From contig NZ_JAEANY010000002.1 of NCBI RefSeq assembly GCF_016019885.1, forward strand, positions 718,058 to 782,057: 64,000 bases of DNA, written 5' to 3'. Of this stretch, positions 24,201 to 32,414 are shown piece after piece; positions within the stretch are counted from its first letter, which is position 1; each line of letters starts with the position of its first letter. Source of the DNA: Aurantiacibacter sediminis. GTDB taxonomy: Bacteria > Pseudomonadota > Alphaproteobacteria > Sphingomonadales > Sphingomonadaceae. The notes beneath the pieces were generated by a model that ran no database searches, was not told the origin of the DNA, and worked only from the letters and a program-made list of their open reading frames with translations. The translations under genes and the position numbers were made by a program.

Positions 24201-26867
24201 ATGGCAACGCGCATGCTAATCGATGCGCGCCACTCGGAAGAAACCCGGGTGGCGGTGCTCAAGGGAAACCGGATTGAGGAGTTCGATTTCGAATCTGCTG
24301 AACACAAGCAGATCAAAGGCAATATCTATCTAGCCAAAGTTACCCGCGTAGAACCGTCCTTGCAGGCGGCTTTCGTGGATTTTGGCGGAAATCGCCACGG
24401 TTTCCTCGCTTTCAGCGAAATTCACCCCGACTATTACCAGATCCCTTCGGAAGATCGCGCGGCCCTGCTCGCTGAAGAGCAAGCTGCCGCCGAAGAAGAA
24501 GCCAAACTTCGCGCTGAAGAGGATGACGAAGAAGACGGCACCGCTTCTCCAGAAGAGGAGGAAGTGGCTGAGGACGATGTCGCTCTCGAAGAAATCGACA
24601 CGAGCGACAAGGAACACGTCGCCACCATCGAAGAGGGTCATCTCGAAGGAGACGACTCCGACACCGATGATGAAGATGACGATGACTCCGACGACGAAGA
24701 TGACGACGATACGGACGACGAATCCGAAGACGACGACAATGGCGGTAAAGGCAAGCGTGGACGCGGACGTGGCCGTGGTCGCCAACAGCGCGGTCGTCGT
24801 CAGCAGGGCCGCAAGGGTGGCCGTGGCAGCCGCGCGAAGGAAATCGACGAAGCCCGCGCCAAGCGCCAGGCACTGCGTCGTCGCTACAAGATCCAGGACG
24901 TTATCCAGCGCCGCCAGGTGCTGCTCGTCCAGGTCGTAAAGGAAGAGCGCGGCAATAAGGGCGCTGCCCTCACCACCTATCTTTCGCTCGCAGGCCGTTA
25001 TTGCGTGCTCATGCCGAATTCCAGCCATGGCGGCGGGATTTCGCGCAAGATCAACAGCGGCTCTGACCGCAAGCGCCTGAAGCAGATTGTGAACGAGCTT
25101 TCGCTGCCCAAGACCATGGGCCTGATTGTTCGCACTGCGGGCCTCTCGCGCACCAAGACGGAGATCAAGCGCGACTTCGACTATCTCGCCCGCCTGTGGG
25201 ACGAAATCCGCGAACGCACGATGTCATCGAGCGCGCCGGCGATGATCCATTCGGATTCGGACCTGATCAAACGCGCCATCCGCGACATCTACAATCGCGA
25301 AATCGAAGAAGTGATCGTCGAGGGCGAGCAGGGCTACAAATCCGCCAAGGCCTTCATGAAATTGCTGATGCCCAGCCACGCGCGGCGGGTGAAGGCGTAT
25401 AATGACCCGGTTCCGCTGTTCCAGCGCTATGGCGCGGAAGACCAGCTTTCCGCCATGTATGCGCCGGAAGTGCAACTGAAATCGGGCGGCTATCTAGTCA
25501 TCAACCCGACCGAGGCCTTGGTCAGCATTGATATCAACTCAGGTCGCTCCACCAAGGAACACGGGATCGAGGCGACTGCGCTTCATACCAATCTCGAAGC
25601 CGCCAAGGAAATTGCTCGTCAGCTGCGCCTTCGCGACATGGCAGGCCTTGTGGTGATCGATTTTATCGACATGGATCGCAGCGGCAATGTCCGTAAGGTC
25701 GAGCGCGCCATGAAGGATGCGCTCAAGAATGACCGCGCGCGCATCCAGGTTGGTCGTATCTCCGGCTTTGGCCTCATGGAAATGAGCCGTCAGCGCCTGC
25801 GCACCGGCGTGCTCGAGGCTTCCACCCGTGAGTGCCCGCATTGCGACGGCACTGGCCTTGTCCGCACCGCCTCCAGCGCTGGTCTCTCCGCTCTGCGTGT
25901 CATCGAGGATGAAGCCGCCAAGGGCAAAGGCACGACCATCACGCTTTACGCTTCGACCGAAGCGGCGGTGTACCTCCTCAATGCCAAGCGCGCCGATCTC
26001 GCCGAGATCGAAAGCCGCTACGGCGTGTTGGTCGAAGTGAAGCCCGAAGGCGAGGATGAAGGCGCGAAAATGCGTGTTCAGTCGTCGGGGCCGAAGCCCA
26101 GCGAAGCGCCTAAGTTCGAACCCATTGTCGATGATGAAGAGGAAGATGACACCTCTTCCGATGATGACAGCGACAACGACAATCAGAACGACGATGATGA
26201 TGGCGCGCACAAGAAAAAGCGTCGTCGCCGTCGCCGTGGTGGCCGTGGCCGGAACAAGAATCGTCAGCAAAATGACGATAATGGCTCGGATGACAACGAT
26301 CCCGATGACAACGACAAGCAGGACGCCGAAAATTCCGACGAGAGCCAGCCTGACGAAAGCGAGAAGCCCAAGCGTCGGCGTCGCGGTGGCCGGGGACGTG
26401 GTGGTGCGGCCAAGGCTGCTGATGACGCCTCCGATAATTCGACTGACGACGAAGCGAAGGACGCCGACGCAGACGTAGCTCCGGAAGCTGAAGAGCAGGC
26501 CGAGGAAAAGCCGAAGGCCAAGCCCAAGGCAAAGCGCGCTCCTCGCAAGAAGAAAGAAGAGCCTGCGCCGGAAGCGGAAGCGGAAACGCCTGCCGAAGAG
26601 GCCGAGGAGAAGCCGAAACGCAAGCGCGCGCCGCGCAAGAAAAAGGCTGAGACCGAAGCACCGGCTGAAGAGGCCGCGTCCGAGGCTGAGGAAAAACCGA
26701 AGCCAAAGCGTGCTCCCCGCAAGAAGGCTCAGCCCAAAGCCGCCGCCAAAGCGGACGACACTGGTAGTGATGAAGCCGCCAGCACGCAGGCCGAGGGCGA
26801 CAGCAATGCCACCAATGATGACGGCACACCGCGCCGCGGCTGGTGGCAGCGCACCTTCGGCAACTGA
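24201..26867 (+). CDS. rne: Ribonuclease E (endoribonuclease, degradosome scaffold)
   Basis: This 888-aa RNase E initiates mRNA decay and processes stable RNA at the membrane-proximal degradosome. The S1 domain (about 37-270) is split by an insertion of an acidic block (about 95-180) and a basic RG-rich block (183-215), as in other alphaproteobacteria. The DNase I-like domain has metal-binding Asp444 (VSIDINSG) and Asp487 (VVIDFIDM); the zinc link is CPHC at 545-548. Residues 630-888 are low-complexity acidic and Arg/Lys-rich blocks ending in GWWQRTFGN, the peptide known in Caulobacter to bind polynucleotide phosphorylase. ATG 24201 with GGAGA is preferred over the TTG at 24183. Confidence 0.97.
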   Translation: MATRMLIDARHSEETRVAVLKGNRIEEFDFESAEHKQIKGNIYLAKVTRVEPSLQAAFVDFGGNRHGFLAFSEIHPDYYQIPSEDRAALLAEEQAAAEEEAKLRAEEDDEEDGTASPEEEEVAEDDVALEEIDTSDKEHVATIEEGHLEGDDSDTDDEDDDDSDDEDDDDTDDESEDDDNGGKGKRGRGRGRGRQQRGRRQQGRKGGRGSRAKEIDEARAKRQALRRRYKIQDVIQRRQVLLVQVVKEERGNKGAALTTYLSLAGRYCVLMPNSSHGGGISRKINSGSDRKRLKQIVNELSLPKTMGLIVRTAGLSRTKTEIKRDFDYLARLWDEIRERTMSSSAPAMIHSDSDLIKRAIRDIYNREIEEVIVEGEQGYKSAKAFMKLLMPSHARRVKAYNDPVPLFQRYGAEDQLSAMYAPEVQLKSGGYLVINPTEALVSIDINSGRSTKEHGIEATALHTNLEAAKEIARQLRLRDMAGLVVIDFIDMDRSGNVRKVERAMKDALKNDRARIQVGRISGFGLMEMSRQRLRTGVLEASTRECPHCDGTGLVRTASSAGLSALRVIEDEAAKGKGTTITLYASTEAAVYLLNAKRADLAEIESRYGVLVEVKPEGEDEGAKMRVQSSGPKPSEAPKFEPIVDDEEEDDTSSDDDSDNDNQNDDDDGAHKKKRRRRRRGGRGRNKNRQQNDDNGSDDNDPDDNDKQDAENSDESQPDESEKPKRRRRGGRGRGGAAKAADDASDNSTDDEAKDADADVAPEAEEQAEEKPKAKPKAKRAPRKKKEEPAPEAEAETPAEEAEEKPKRKRAPRKKKAETEAPAEEAASEAEEKPKPKRAPRKKAQPKAAAKADDTGSDEAASTQAEGDSNATNDDGTPRRGWWQRTFGN
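24651..24737 (+). repeat. Asp-rich GAC/GAT codon tract inside rne
   Basis: Residues 151-179 of RNase E are almost only Asp, Glu, Ser and Thr, encoded by runs of GAC/GAT/GAA. The tract lies inside the S1 domain insertion just ahead of an Arg/Gly-rich block. It is a likely site of length variation between related strains. Confidence 0.7.
26520..26726 (+). repeat. Three imperfect KPKxKRAPRKK repeats in the RNase E tail
   Basis: The motif appears at residues 774-785 (KPKAKRAPRKKK), 804-815 (KPKRKRAPRKKK) and 832-842 (KPKPKRAPRKK), spaced by Glu/Ala/Pro-rich linkers of 16-18 residues. The composition suggests RNA-binding patches in a disordered scaffold. Confidence 0.75.
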
Positions 26868-26893
26868 TCGTCCGACAATCAGGCTGAGCTGAC

Positions 26894-27724
26894 ATGTCGC
26901 AAACGCCGGTAACAGTCATCGTTCTCGCCGCGCAGCGCACGGGGGTCACCAACCCCCTCGCTGCGCGCGCGGGAGTGAGCCACAAGGCGCTCGTGCCGAT
27001 CTGCGGCAGGCCGCTGATCGAGCATGTGATGGAAGTGCTCACCAGTTCGGCCGGCGTCAGCGACATTCGCGTTGTTCTGGAGCCGGAAGGTCAGCAAATC
27101 GTCGATCCGGCATTGGAGACATTCCGGCCGCGCGGCATCCCCATCACCCTGCACAATTCGGATGCGAATATCGTCGAAAGCGTACTTGGCGCCATTCAGG
27201 GTGAGGACCGCCCCTTCATCGTCACGACGGCCGATAACGTACTGCTGACTAAGCAAGGCCTTGATCAGGCGCGCACCACGCTGCTGCAAAGTGACGGCAT
27301 CATCACGCTTACCACGCGCGAGCGTGTTTGGGCCGTGCATCCCCAAGGCCAGCGCGGATTTTATGATTTCAAAGATGCGGGCTACGCCAGCTGCAATCTG
27401 TTCGGCCTGAACGGCCAGAAAAGTCTGCGCGCGGCCGAAGTCTTTCGCGAAGGCGGTCAGTTCATGTCGAATAAGGGCCGAATGATCCGCGCCTTCGGCC
27501 TGTTCAACATCATTCTCATGGGCCTTAAGCTGATTTCGCTGCCACGCGGGCTTCAGCGGATAAGCAAGCGCTTCGGGCTCGACATCCGTCCGGTCATCTA
27601 TGAAGACGGTTCACTGGCGATCGATGTCGACAATGAACGCACCTTCATAATCGCAGAATGGATCCTCGGCCAGCGTCTCGGCATGGACATACCAAAACCG
27701 GAAATTCCCGCCGACATGAAGTGA
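26894..27724 (+). CDS. MobA-like nucleotidyltransferase family protein
   Basis: The 276-aa protein has the NTP-transferase fold: an N-terminal VTVIVLAAQR strand-loop, HKALVPICGRPLIEHVMEVL (sugar-nucleotide-transferase-like Lys and product loop) and the metal-binding Asp region FIVTTADNVLLT. The usual glycine-rich LAAGxGxRM is altered to LAAQRTGVTNPLAARAG, so the substrate loop is unusual. The C-terminus (MIRAFGLFNIILMGLKLISL) is hydrophobic and may touch the membrane. It lies 26 nt after rne and 70 nt before a D-Ala-D-Ala-ligase-like ATP-grasp gene, on the same strand. The pair may act on one product; its nature is unknown. Confidence 0.8.
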   Translation: MSQTPVTVIVLAAQRTGVTNPLAARAGVSHKALVPICGRPLIEHVMEVLTSSAGVSDIRVVLEPEGQQIVDPALETFRPRGIPITLHNSDANIVESVLGAIQGEDRPFIVTTADNVLLTKQGLDQARTTLLQSDGIITLTTRERVWAVHPQGQRGFYDFKDAGYASCNLFGLNGQKSLRAAEVFREGGQFMSNKGRMIRAFGLFNIILMGLKLISLPRGLQRISKRFGLDIRPVIYEDGSLAIDVDNERTFIIAEWILGQRLGMDIPKPEIPADMK

Positions 27725-27794
27725 AGCCATTGCGCGGGCAATAGCGGCAGCGTAAACGCGCGGCTGAAAACTCCACTTGCATAAAGGCCAGCCT

Positions 27795-28814
27795 ATGAGC
27801 GCCGCGATCACCCCCTTGCGTATATCCGATGAAGCCAAAGAGCGTGTCCGCATTCTCTTCATGGCGAAGCACGCAATGTGGGGCGGCGGCATGCACCCGG
27901 AGGACGGCAATCACGCCATCTATCACCACGAGGTCCGCACAACGCTCGAGAACCTTGGGCTAAACCTGCAATTCGCCAACAGCTATGACGTGCTTTTCAA
28001 ACGTCCGGATGTCGATTTTGTCTTCCCGCTGCTTAACCGCGGCGGGTTCGTGAACAGCGAAATGGTCATCCCGACAATGTGCAACATGCACCGCATTCCG
28101 TATCTGGGCGCGATGCCGTTCTTGCGCGGCCTGGGCGATGACAAATCGGTCTCCAAACTGGTCGCAACCCATGCCGGCGTGCCGACTGCGCCGTGGTTCT
28201 GCTATCGTCGCGGCGCGCCTGTACAGGAAAGCGATTTGCCGCCCTCTCCCGATGGCCGTTGGGTGATCAAGCCCAATGCGTCATCTGCCAGCTGGGGCAT
28301 TTCGGACGCTTTCGACTGGAATGGAGTAACTAACGCCATCGCCGATATTCACGGCCAGGGCCACGATGCCATCGTCGAGCCCTATCTCGATGGCTATGAC
28401 GTGCAATGCGCCTTCATCACGCTCAACAACGAGCCGACTGCCCTACCCATGCTGTGGTATGAGCGCGAGAACACGCAGAAGCTGTGGACCTATTACGAGA
28501 AGCGCGATCTGGTCGCGAACACCGAGAAAGCTTCGCTCAAGCGCTTCGACCATGCGGAGCTCGCTCCCATGATCGAGGAATTTGCCCGCAAATATGCGCG
28601 TGAACTGCTGCCTTTCGACTATGGCCGTATTGAATTCCGCGTTGACCTGAAGACGGGCGATATCAATTTCATCGAGATCAATCTGAACTGCAATCTTTGG
28701 TCTGAGAAAGTCATGGCCAAGGCTGCGGCAGAAGCAGGCTTCAGCCATGCCGATCTGCTGGAAACATTGCTTGCCGAGTGCTGGCGGCGCGAAGGTCTTA
28801 TCGCGGCAGGCTGA
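27795..28814 (+). CDS. ATP-grasp protein, D-Ala-D-Ala-ligase-like
   Basis: This 339-aa protein has the three-domain ATP-grasp layout. The N-terminal region VDFVFPLLNRGG and HRIPYLGAMPFLRGLGDDKSVSK parallels the Ddl signatures for substrate loop and domain junction. The ATP domain contains RWVIKPNASSASWGIS and DAIVEPYLDGYDVQ, and the Mg-binding end is IEFRVDLKTGD...FIEINLNCN. The final PG of true Ddl (NPxPG) is replaced by LNCNLW, so it probably ligates a different carboxylate-amine pair. The ATG at 27795 is used; an in-frame TTG 18 nt upstream exists. It is paired with the nucleotidyltransferase gene. Confidence 0.8.
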   Translation: MSAAITPLRISDEAKERVRILFMAKHAMWGGGMHPEDGNHAIYHHEVRTTLENLGLNLQFANSYDVLFKRPDVDFVFPLLNRGGFVNSEMVIPTMCNMHRIPYLGAMPFLRGLGDDKSVSKLVATHAGVPTAPWFCYRRGAPVQESDLPPSPDGRWVIKPNASSASWGISDAFDWNGVTNAIADIHGQGHDAIVEPYLDGYDVQCAFITLNNEPTALPMLWYERENTQKLWTYYEKRDLVANTEKASLKRFDHAELAPMIEEFARKYARELLPFDYGRIEFRVDLKTGDINFIEINLNCNLWSEKVMAKAAAEAGFSHADLLETLLAECWRREGLIAAG

Positions 28815-28821
28815 AAGCAAA

Positions 28822-28850
28822 CTGGCCGACCGCTTGGAGCGATCGGCCAG
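28822..28850. terminator. Hairpin between convergent genes
   Basis: A perfect 8-bp repeat CTGGCCGA / TCGGCCAG continues, after one mismatch, as CGCT / AGCG around a 3-nt loop, giving a 12-pair stem. It starts 8 nt after the ATP-grasp stop. No T-run follows on either strand, so it is a non-canonical terminator candidate serving the convergent pair. Confidence 0.55.
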
Positions 28851-28920
28851 CACTATCTGATTGCTCTTAGAACCAATGTGCTTAGAGCAGCCACATCAAG
28901 TGCAGCTGCCCCGAAGCGAC

Positions 28921-29394
28921 TTACTGGCTGTAAAGCTCCGAAATATCGAGGCGAGCGGATGCCATGTCACCGTTGCTGTATGTCCCGATCCAGATTTCGT
29001 AACGGCCGCTCATCGGGTTATTCATCTGGATGCGCGGATTCAATCCGTTATTGCCGCCATCATCGTCGCAATACCACGAACCGTCCGGCGCGTTGATCAC
29101 CAGAGTGGTGTCCGATGACGATGCTGCCGAGATAATCAGCGGAAGCGAGCCGGCGTCGAAATGCAGGCGAACGTCTGGCGCATTCGAGATGTAACCGGCG
29201 CAGTTGCCGCTGATGTTACGAGCCGAAAGCGACCCACCCGCAGTGACGTTTACCGTATAAGGGTCAGGCGTGAAGCCTGACGACAGACGGGCAGTGCCGA
29301 AATGCGGATCTGCGTTGATGTCCTGCGCGACTGCAGGAGCAGCCAATGCCACGAATGCAGCGCTGGCGAGTACGGCGGTAATTTGCTTTTTCAT
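28921..29394 (-). CDS. Small secreted protein with PPC-like beta domain
   Basis: The 157-aa product has a clean signal peptide (MKKQITAVLASAAFVALAAP, cleavage after AVAQ). The mature part is beta-rich, with TVNVTAGGSLSARNISGNC, PLIISAASSSDTTLVINAPDG, WYCDDDGGNNGLNPRI and SGRYEIWIGTY, a pattern like bacterial pre-peptidase C-terminal (PPC) domains, which often bear Ca-binding Asp/Asn turns. Two cysteines could pair. Small relatives are widespread in sphingomonads and sometimes labelled as proteases, although no protease catalytic triad is present here. Its own promoter should be in the 143-bp gap upstream, which holds two palindromes. Confidence 0.8.
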   Translation of the reverse strand: MKKQITAVLASAAFVALAAPAVAQDINADPHFGTARLSSGFTPDPYTVNVTAGGSLSARNISGNCAGYISNAPDVRLHFDAGSLPLIISAASSSDTTLVINAPDGSWYCDDDGGNNGLNPRIQMNNPMSGRYEIWIGTYSNGDMASARLDISELYSQ

Positions 29395-29449
29395 TTGGTA
29401 TGTCCCCCAAGTAGTGAGGACACCCGGATAGATGGCGTTTTATTAACGT

Positions 29450-29471
29450 CAACTGCACTTTGGGGCAGTTG
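29450..29471. promoter_or_regulatory. Palindrome CAACTGC-8 nt-GCAGTTG upstream of secreted-protein gene
   Basis: A perfect 7-bp inverted repeat with an 8-nt spacer begins 56 bp before the ATG of the PPC-like gene, where an operator or promoter-overlapping regulator site would be expected. It also lies 66 bp after the SDR gene's stop, so an RNA hairpin role cannot be excluded. Confidence 0.4.
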
Positions 29472-29488
29472 CAAAACTTTTATTTTGC
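29471..29488. promoter_or_regulatory. Second AT-rich palindrome GCAAAA-6 nt-TTTTGC
   Basis: A 6-bp inverted repeat directly abuts the previous palindrome, sharing its last G. On the minus strand it reads GCAAAATAAAAGTTTTGC, and might add to termination after the SDR gene or form a composite operator. Confidence 0.35.
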
Positions 29489-29537
29489 GTTCTGCGTCGA
29501 TGCTAGCAAGGGCCGAATCCGGAGGCCATTTTGCGGG

Positions 29538-30254
29538 TCATTCCGGGACGCGCTCGCCCTTCCAGTCGAAGACATCGCCCGAATCTTCGGGCATCAAATT
29601 CTCGAGCACCGCAATAAGGTTCGCCGCAGCTTCGTCTCGCGCGGTCAGTTGGCCATCTGGCAGGTTCTTTTGGAACGGCTCGGACAGAGCGGTGTCGACT
29701 GTACCCGGGTGCAGGCCCACGATCACGGCTTGCTTGTGCGTGCGGCGCATCTCGATCGCGTAGTTCCGGATAAGCATGTTGAGCGCGGCCTTGCTCGCAC
29801 GATAGGAATGCCAACCGCCAATGCCATTGTCGCTGATCGATCCCACACGCGCAGACAAGGCCGCGAAAGTCGTTTTCTCGCTACGCGGAAAAAGTTTGAG
29901 CACGTGCTTCGCAATCAAGGCGGGACCGATGGTGTTCAGGCGGAAGACCTGTTCCATCGCCGACTGTTCGACATGCGCATAACTGCGTTCGGGCCCGGTG
30001 CCGTCGGTTAGGGTCAAGACCCCGCTCGCCACAATGACAAGGTCCGGCGGGTTGTCTTTCCAGGCAGACACAGCGTCTGCGATGCTTGGCTCATCGGTGA
30101 GGTCGAAAGTGAATGGCGTAACAATCGCATGTGTGGGCGCGTTTCCGCTTCTTGAGCCGGCCAGGACTTCGACACCTTTTTCAGCCAGCGCTAGAGCCAT
30201 CGCGCCGCCGATGCCGCCGCTTGCGCCGAAGATTGCTGCCCGTGTCCACACCAT
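29538..30254 (-). CDS. Short-chain dehydrogenase/reductase (SDR)
   Basis: This 238-aa classical SDR binds NAD(P)H through GASGGIGGAMALAL near the N-terminus and has the catalytic YxxxK as YRASK, with Ser upstream in ALSARVGSISD. The region VIVASGVL replaces the usual NNAG, placing it among the CsgA/C-factor-like or cell-cell-signal SDRs. Its substrate is unknown. It is transcribed away from sdhB across a 266-bp divergent gap and towards the PPC-like secreted protein gene. Confidence 0.9.
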   Translation of the reverse strand: MVWTRAAIFGASGGIGGAMALALAEKGVEVLAGSRSGNAPTHAIVTPFTFDLTDEPSIADAVSAWKDNPPDLVIVASGVLTLTDGTGPERSYAHVEQSAMEQVFRLNTIGPALIAKHVLKLFPRSEKTTFAALSARVGSISDNGIGGWHSYRASKAALNMLIRNYAIEMRRTHKQAVIVGLHPGTVDTALSEPFQKNLPDGQLTARDEAAANLIAVLENLMPEDSGDVFDWKGERVPE

Positions 30255-30345
30255 GATTGCTCTTTCCTACAAGTTGGCCGCTTATCTACGCGCGCCGCAT
30301 GTCCAGCGTAACCTCGCCCAGTTGCGGTAGTGTCGCCTTCTCTCC

Positions 30346-30356
30346 GGAGGTGATCC
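30346..30356 (+). other. 11-nt perfect match to anti-Shine-Dalgarno complement
   Basis: GGAGGTGATCC is the exact complement of the 3' end of 16S rRNA. It lies in the 266-bp gap between the SDR and sdhB, 165 bp before the sdhB ATG, too far to serve it. The frame after the overlapping GTG runs to a TAA at 30482-30484. It may be a leader-peptide site or coincidence. Confidence 0.3.
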
Positions 30357-30383
30357 GCCCGAAAAAAGTCTTGCTCCTGAACA

Positions 30384-30401
30384 CTGTCACACCTGTCACA
30401 C
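30384..30401 (+). repeat. Tandem direct repeat CTGTCACAC x2 upstream of sdhB
   Basis: Two adjacent identical 9-mers lie 120 bp before the sdhB start in the divergent promoter region. Tandem short repeats in such a place may be a regulator-binding site; no factor can be named. Confidence 0.35.
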
Positions 30402-30520
30402 CTCTCGCGCGAACACCCGCAATCCTGCGGAAATCGGCATATTCGGACGAAGGTCTGCCTTGCCCTCAGCGTGTGAGCGGTTAAATGGGTCCCATATCGA
30501 TACGTAACGCGGAAAGACGC

Positions 30521-31303
30521 ATGGCAACCTTCACTCTTCCCAAGAACAGCAAGATCAACAAGAACGGCGCGGTTCACAAGGCCGAAGGCGCAAGCCGGAC
30601 GAAGACGTTCCAGATCTATCGCTACGATCCTGACAGCGGGAAGAACCCAAGCTACGACACGTTTGAAGTCGATCTGGACGATTGCGGCCCGATGGTGCTG
30701 GATGCCCTGTTCAAGATCAAGAACGAGATCGATCCGACGCTGACTTTCCGCCGTTCCTGCCGCGAAGGCATTTGCGGTTCGTGTTCCATGAACATGAACG
30801 GCAAGAACGGCCTTGCCTGCACCACTGCGATTGAAGACCTGCCGGGCAAAGTCACCATCACGCCGCTGCCGCATATGGAAGTGGTGAAGGACTTGGTGCC
30901 CGATTTCACCCATTTCTACGCGCAATACGCCAGCATTCGCCCGTGGCTGCAAACCGTCTCCAATACGCCGAGTGGCAAGGAACGCCTGCAGACCCCGGAA
31001 CAGCGCGAACAGCTCGATGGCCTTTATGAGTGCATTCTGTGCGCCTGCTGCTCGACGGCGTGCCCCAGCTATTGGTGGAATTCGGACAAGTTTCTCGGCC
31101 CTGCAATCCTGCTCCAGGCCTATCGCTGGCTGGCTGACAGCCGTGACGAGATGACCGGTGAGCGACTCGACGATCTGGAAGACCCCTTCCGCCTCTATCG
31201 CTGCCACACGATCATGAACTGCGCCAATGTGTGCCCCAAGGGCCTGAGCCCTGCGCGCGCTATTGCCGAGATCAAGAAGATGCAGGCAGAGCGCGCCATC
31301 TAG
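30521..31303 (+). CDS. sdhB: Succinate dehydrogenase iron-sulfur subunit
   Basis: SdhB carries electrons from the flavoprotein to the membrane quinone site of complex II. The 260-aa protein has the [2Fe-2S] ligands ([16 protein letters not shown] plus a later NGLAC), the [4Fe-4S] motif [12 protein letters not shown] and the [3Fe-4S]/[4Fe-4S] motif [18 protein letters not shown] 30521 with GGAAAG in front is used; a start 12 codons upstream is possible. The neighbour upstream is a divergent SDR rather than sdhA, so sdhCDA must lie elsewhere or outside the window. zapE follows after 4 nt. Confidence 0.97.
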   Translation: MATFTLPKNSKINKNGAVHKAEGASRTKTFQIYRYDPDSGKNPSYDTFEVDLDDCGPMVLDALFKIKNEIDPTLTFRRSCREGICGSCSMNMNGKNGLACTTAIEDLPGKVTITPLPHMEVVKDLVPDFTHFYAQYASIRPWLQTVSNTPSGKERLQTPEQREQLDGLYECILCACCSTACPSYWWNSDKFLGPAILLQAYRWLADSRDEMTGERLDDLEDPFRLYRCHTIMNCANVCPKGLSPARAIAEIKKMQAERAI

Positions 31304-31307
31304 TCTG

Positions 31308-32414
31308 GTGCTTGCTCGCTATGAGAAGCTGATTGCTGCTGGCGAGCTGAGGCCCGATCCAGACCAGCGCCGCGCTGCCGAACGGCTCAACCAGCTGCAA
31401 AAGGAGCTGGAAGCGGAGCAGCCCGGCGGCCTGCTCGGCCAGCTGTTCAGTCGCAAGCCGGCGACGCCGCGCGGCGTCTACATGTGGGGCGGCGTAGGGC
31501 GCGGCAAGTCGATGCTGATGGACCTGTTCCACGCCTCGCTTGGTATCGAGCGCAAGCGCCGTGTCCACTTCCATGAGTTCATGCTCGAAGTCGATGCGCT
31601 GCTGCGCGAAGAGCGTGAGAAGCAGACCGAAGGTCCGGTGCGACGCGTTGCCAAGCGATTAGCCAAAGACCTGCGTGTCCTCGCCTTTGACGAGATGGTG
31701 GTGACCAATACCGCCGATGCCGCGATCATGGCGCGCCTCTTCACTGCGCTGATTGAGGATGAAGGCGTGACGGTCGTCGCTACCAGCAACCGCCCGCCGC
31801 AGGATCTCTACAAGGACGGTCTCAACCGCTCCCTCTTTCTGCCTTTCATCGATCTGGTTGAGGAGAAGCTGGATGTCGTCCCGCTCAACGGCCCGACCGA
31901 CTACAGGCTTGATCGGATTGGCGATATCGACACCTGGCATGCGCCAATGGGCGATGATGCAACCGCACAGGTCCGCGAAGCCTTCTTTCGCCTGACGGAC
32001 TACGAGCCTGAAGACGCTGCCAATGTCCCCAGTGGTGAATTGGACCTGGGCGGAGGACGCACTCTCTTCGTACCAAAGAGCCTCAAAGGCGTCGCCGTAT
32101 TCAGCTTCAAGCGGCTTTGCGAAGAGGATCGCGGCGCGTCAGACTACCTCGCTATTGCCCGCGAATACCATACAGTAATCGTCGTCGGCATCCCGCGCAT
32201 GGGGCCGGAAAACCGCAATGAAGCGATCCGCTTCACCAAACTGATCGACGCGCTGTACGAACACCGCGTGAAGCTCTTCGTCACCGCTGCGGCCAAGCCG
32301 GAAGAGCTTTACCAGAAGGGCGATGGAGCGTTCGAATTCGAGCGAACCGTCAGCCGCCTCAAGGAAATGCAGAGCGCTGACTACATGGCGCGAGGCCACG
32401 GCAAAGCGGGCTAG
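31308..32414 (+). CDS. zapE: Cell division ATPase ZapE / AFG1-like
   Basis: This 368-aa P-loop ATPase of the AFG1/LACE1 family in bacteria is linked to FtsZ ring stability (ZapE), in mitochondria to quality control of respiratory subunits. Walker A is MWGGVGRGKSMLMD, Walker B VLAFDEM, sensor region VVATSNRPPQDLYKDGLNR, and the C-terminal Arg finger region is typical. A GTG start 4 nt after the sdhB stop is the simplest choice; the open frame continues back into sdhB. Translational coupling with sdhB is likely. It is convergent with the amidotransferase gene and shares a CTAG with it. Confidence 0.92.
   Translation: MLARYEKLIAAGELRPDPDQRRAAERLNQLQKELEAEQPGGLLGQLFSRKPATPRGVYMWGGVGRGKSMLMDLFHASLGIERKRRVHFHEFMLEVDALLREEREKQTEGPVRRVAKRLAKDLRVLAFDEMVVTNTADAAIMARLFTALIEDEGVTVVATSNRPPQDLYKDGLNRSLFLPFIDLVEEKLDVVPLNGPTDYRLDRIGDIDTWHAPMGDDATAQVREAFFRLTDYEPEDAANVPSGELDLGGGRTLFVPKSLKGVAVFSFKRLCEEDRGASDYLAIAREYHTVIVVGIPRMGPENRNEAIRFTKLIDALYEHRVKLFVTAAAKPEELYQKGDGAFEFERTVSRLKEMQSADYMARGHGKAG

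Noticed and set aside
26110..27066. 318-codon Arg/Ser/Pro-rich frame on the minus strand over the rne tail
   Set aside because: Product of the low-complexity acidic codons of rne read backwards; no credible protein features.
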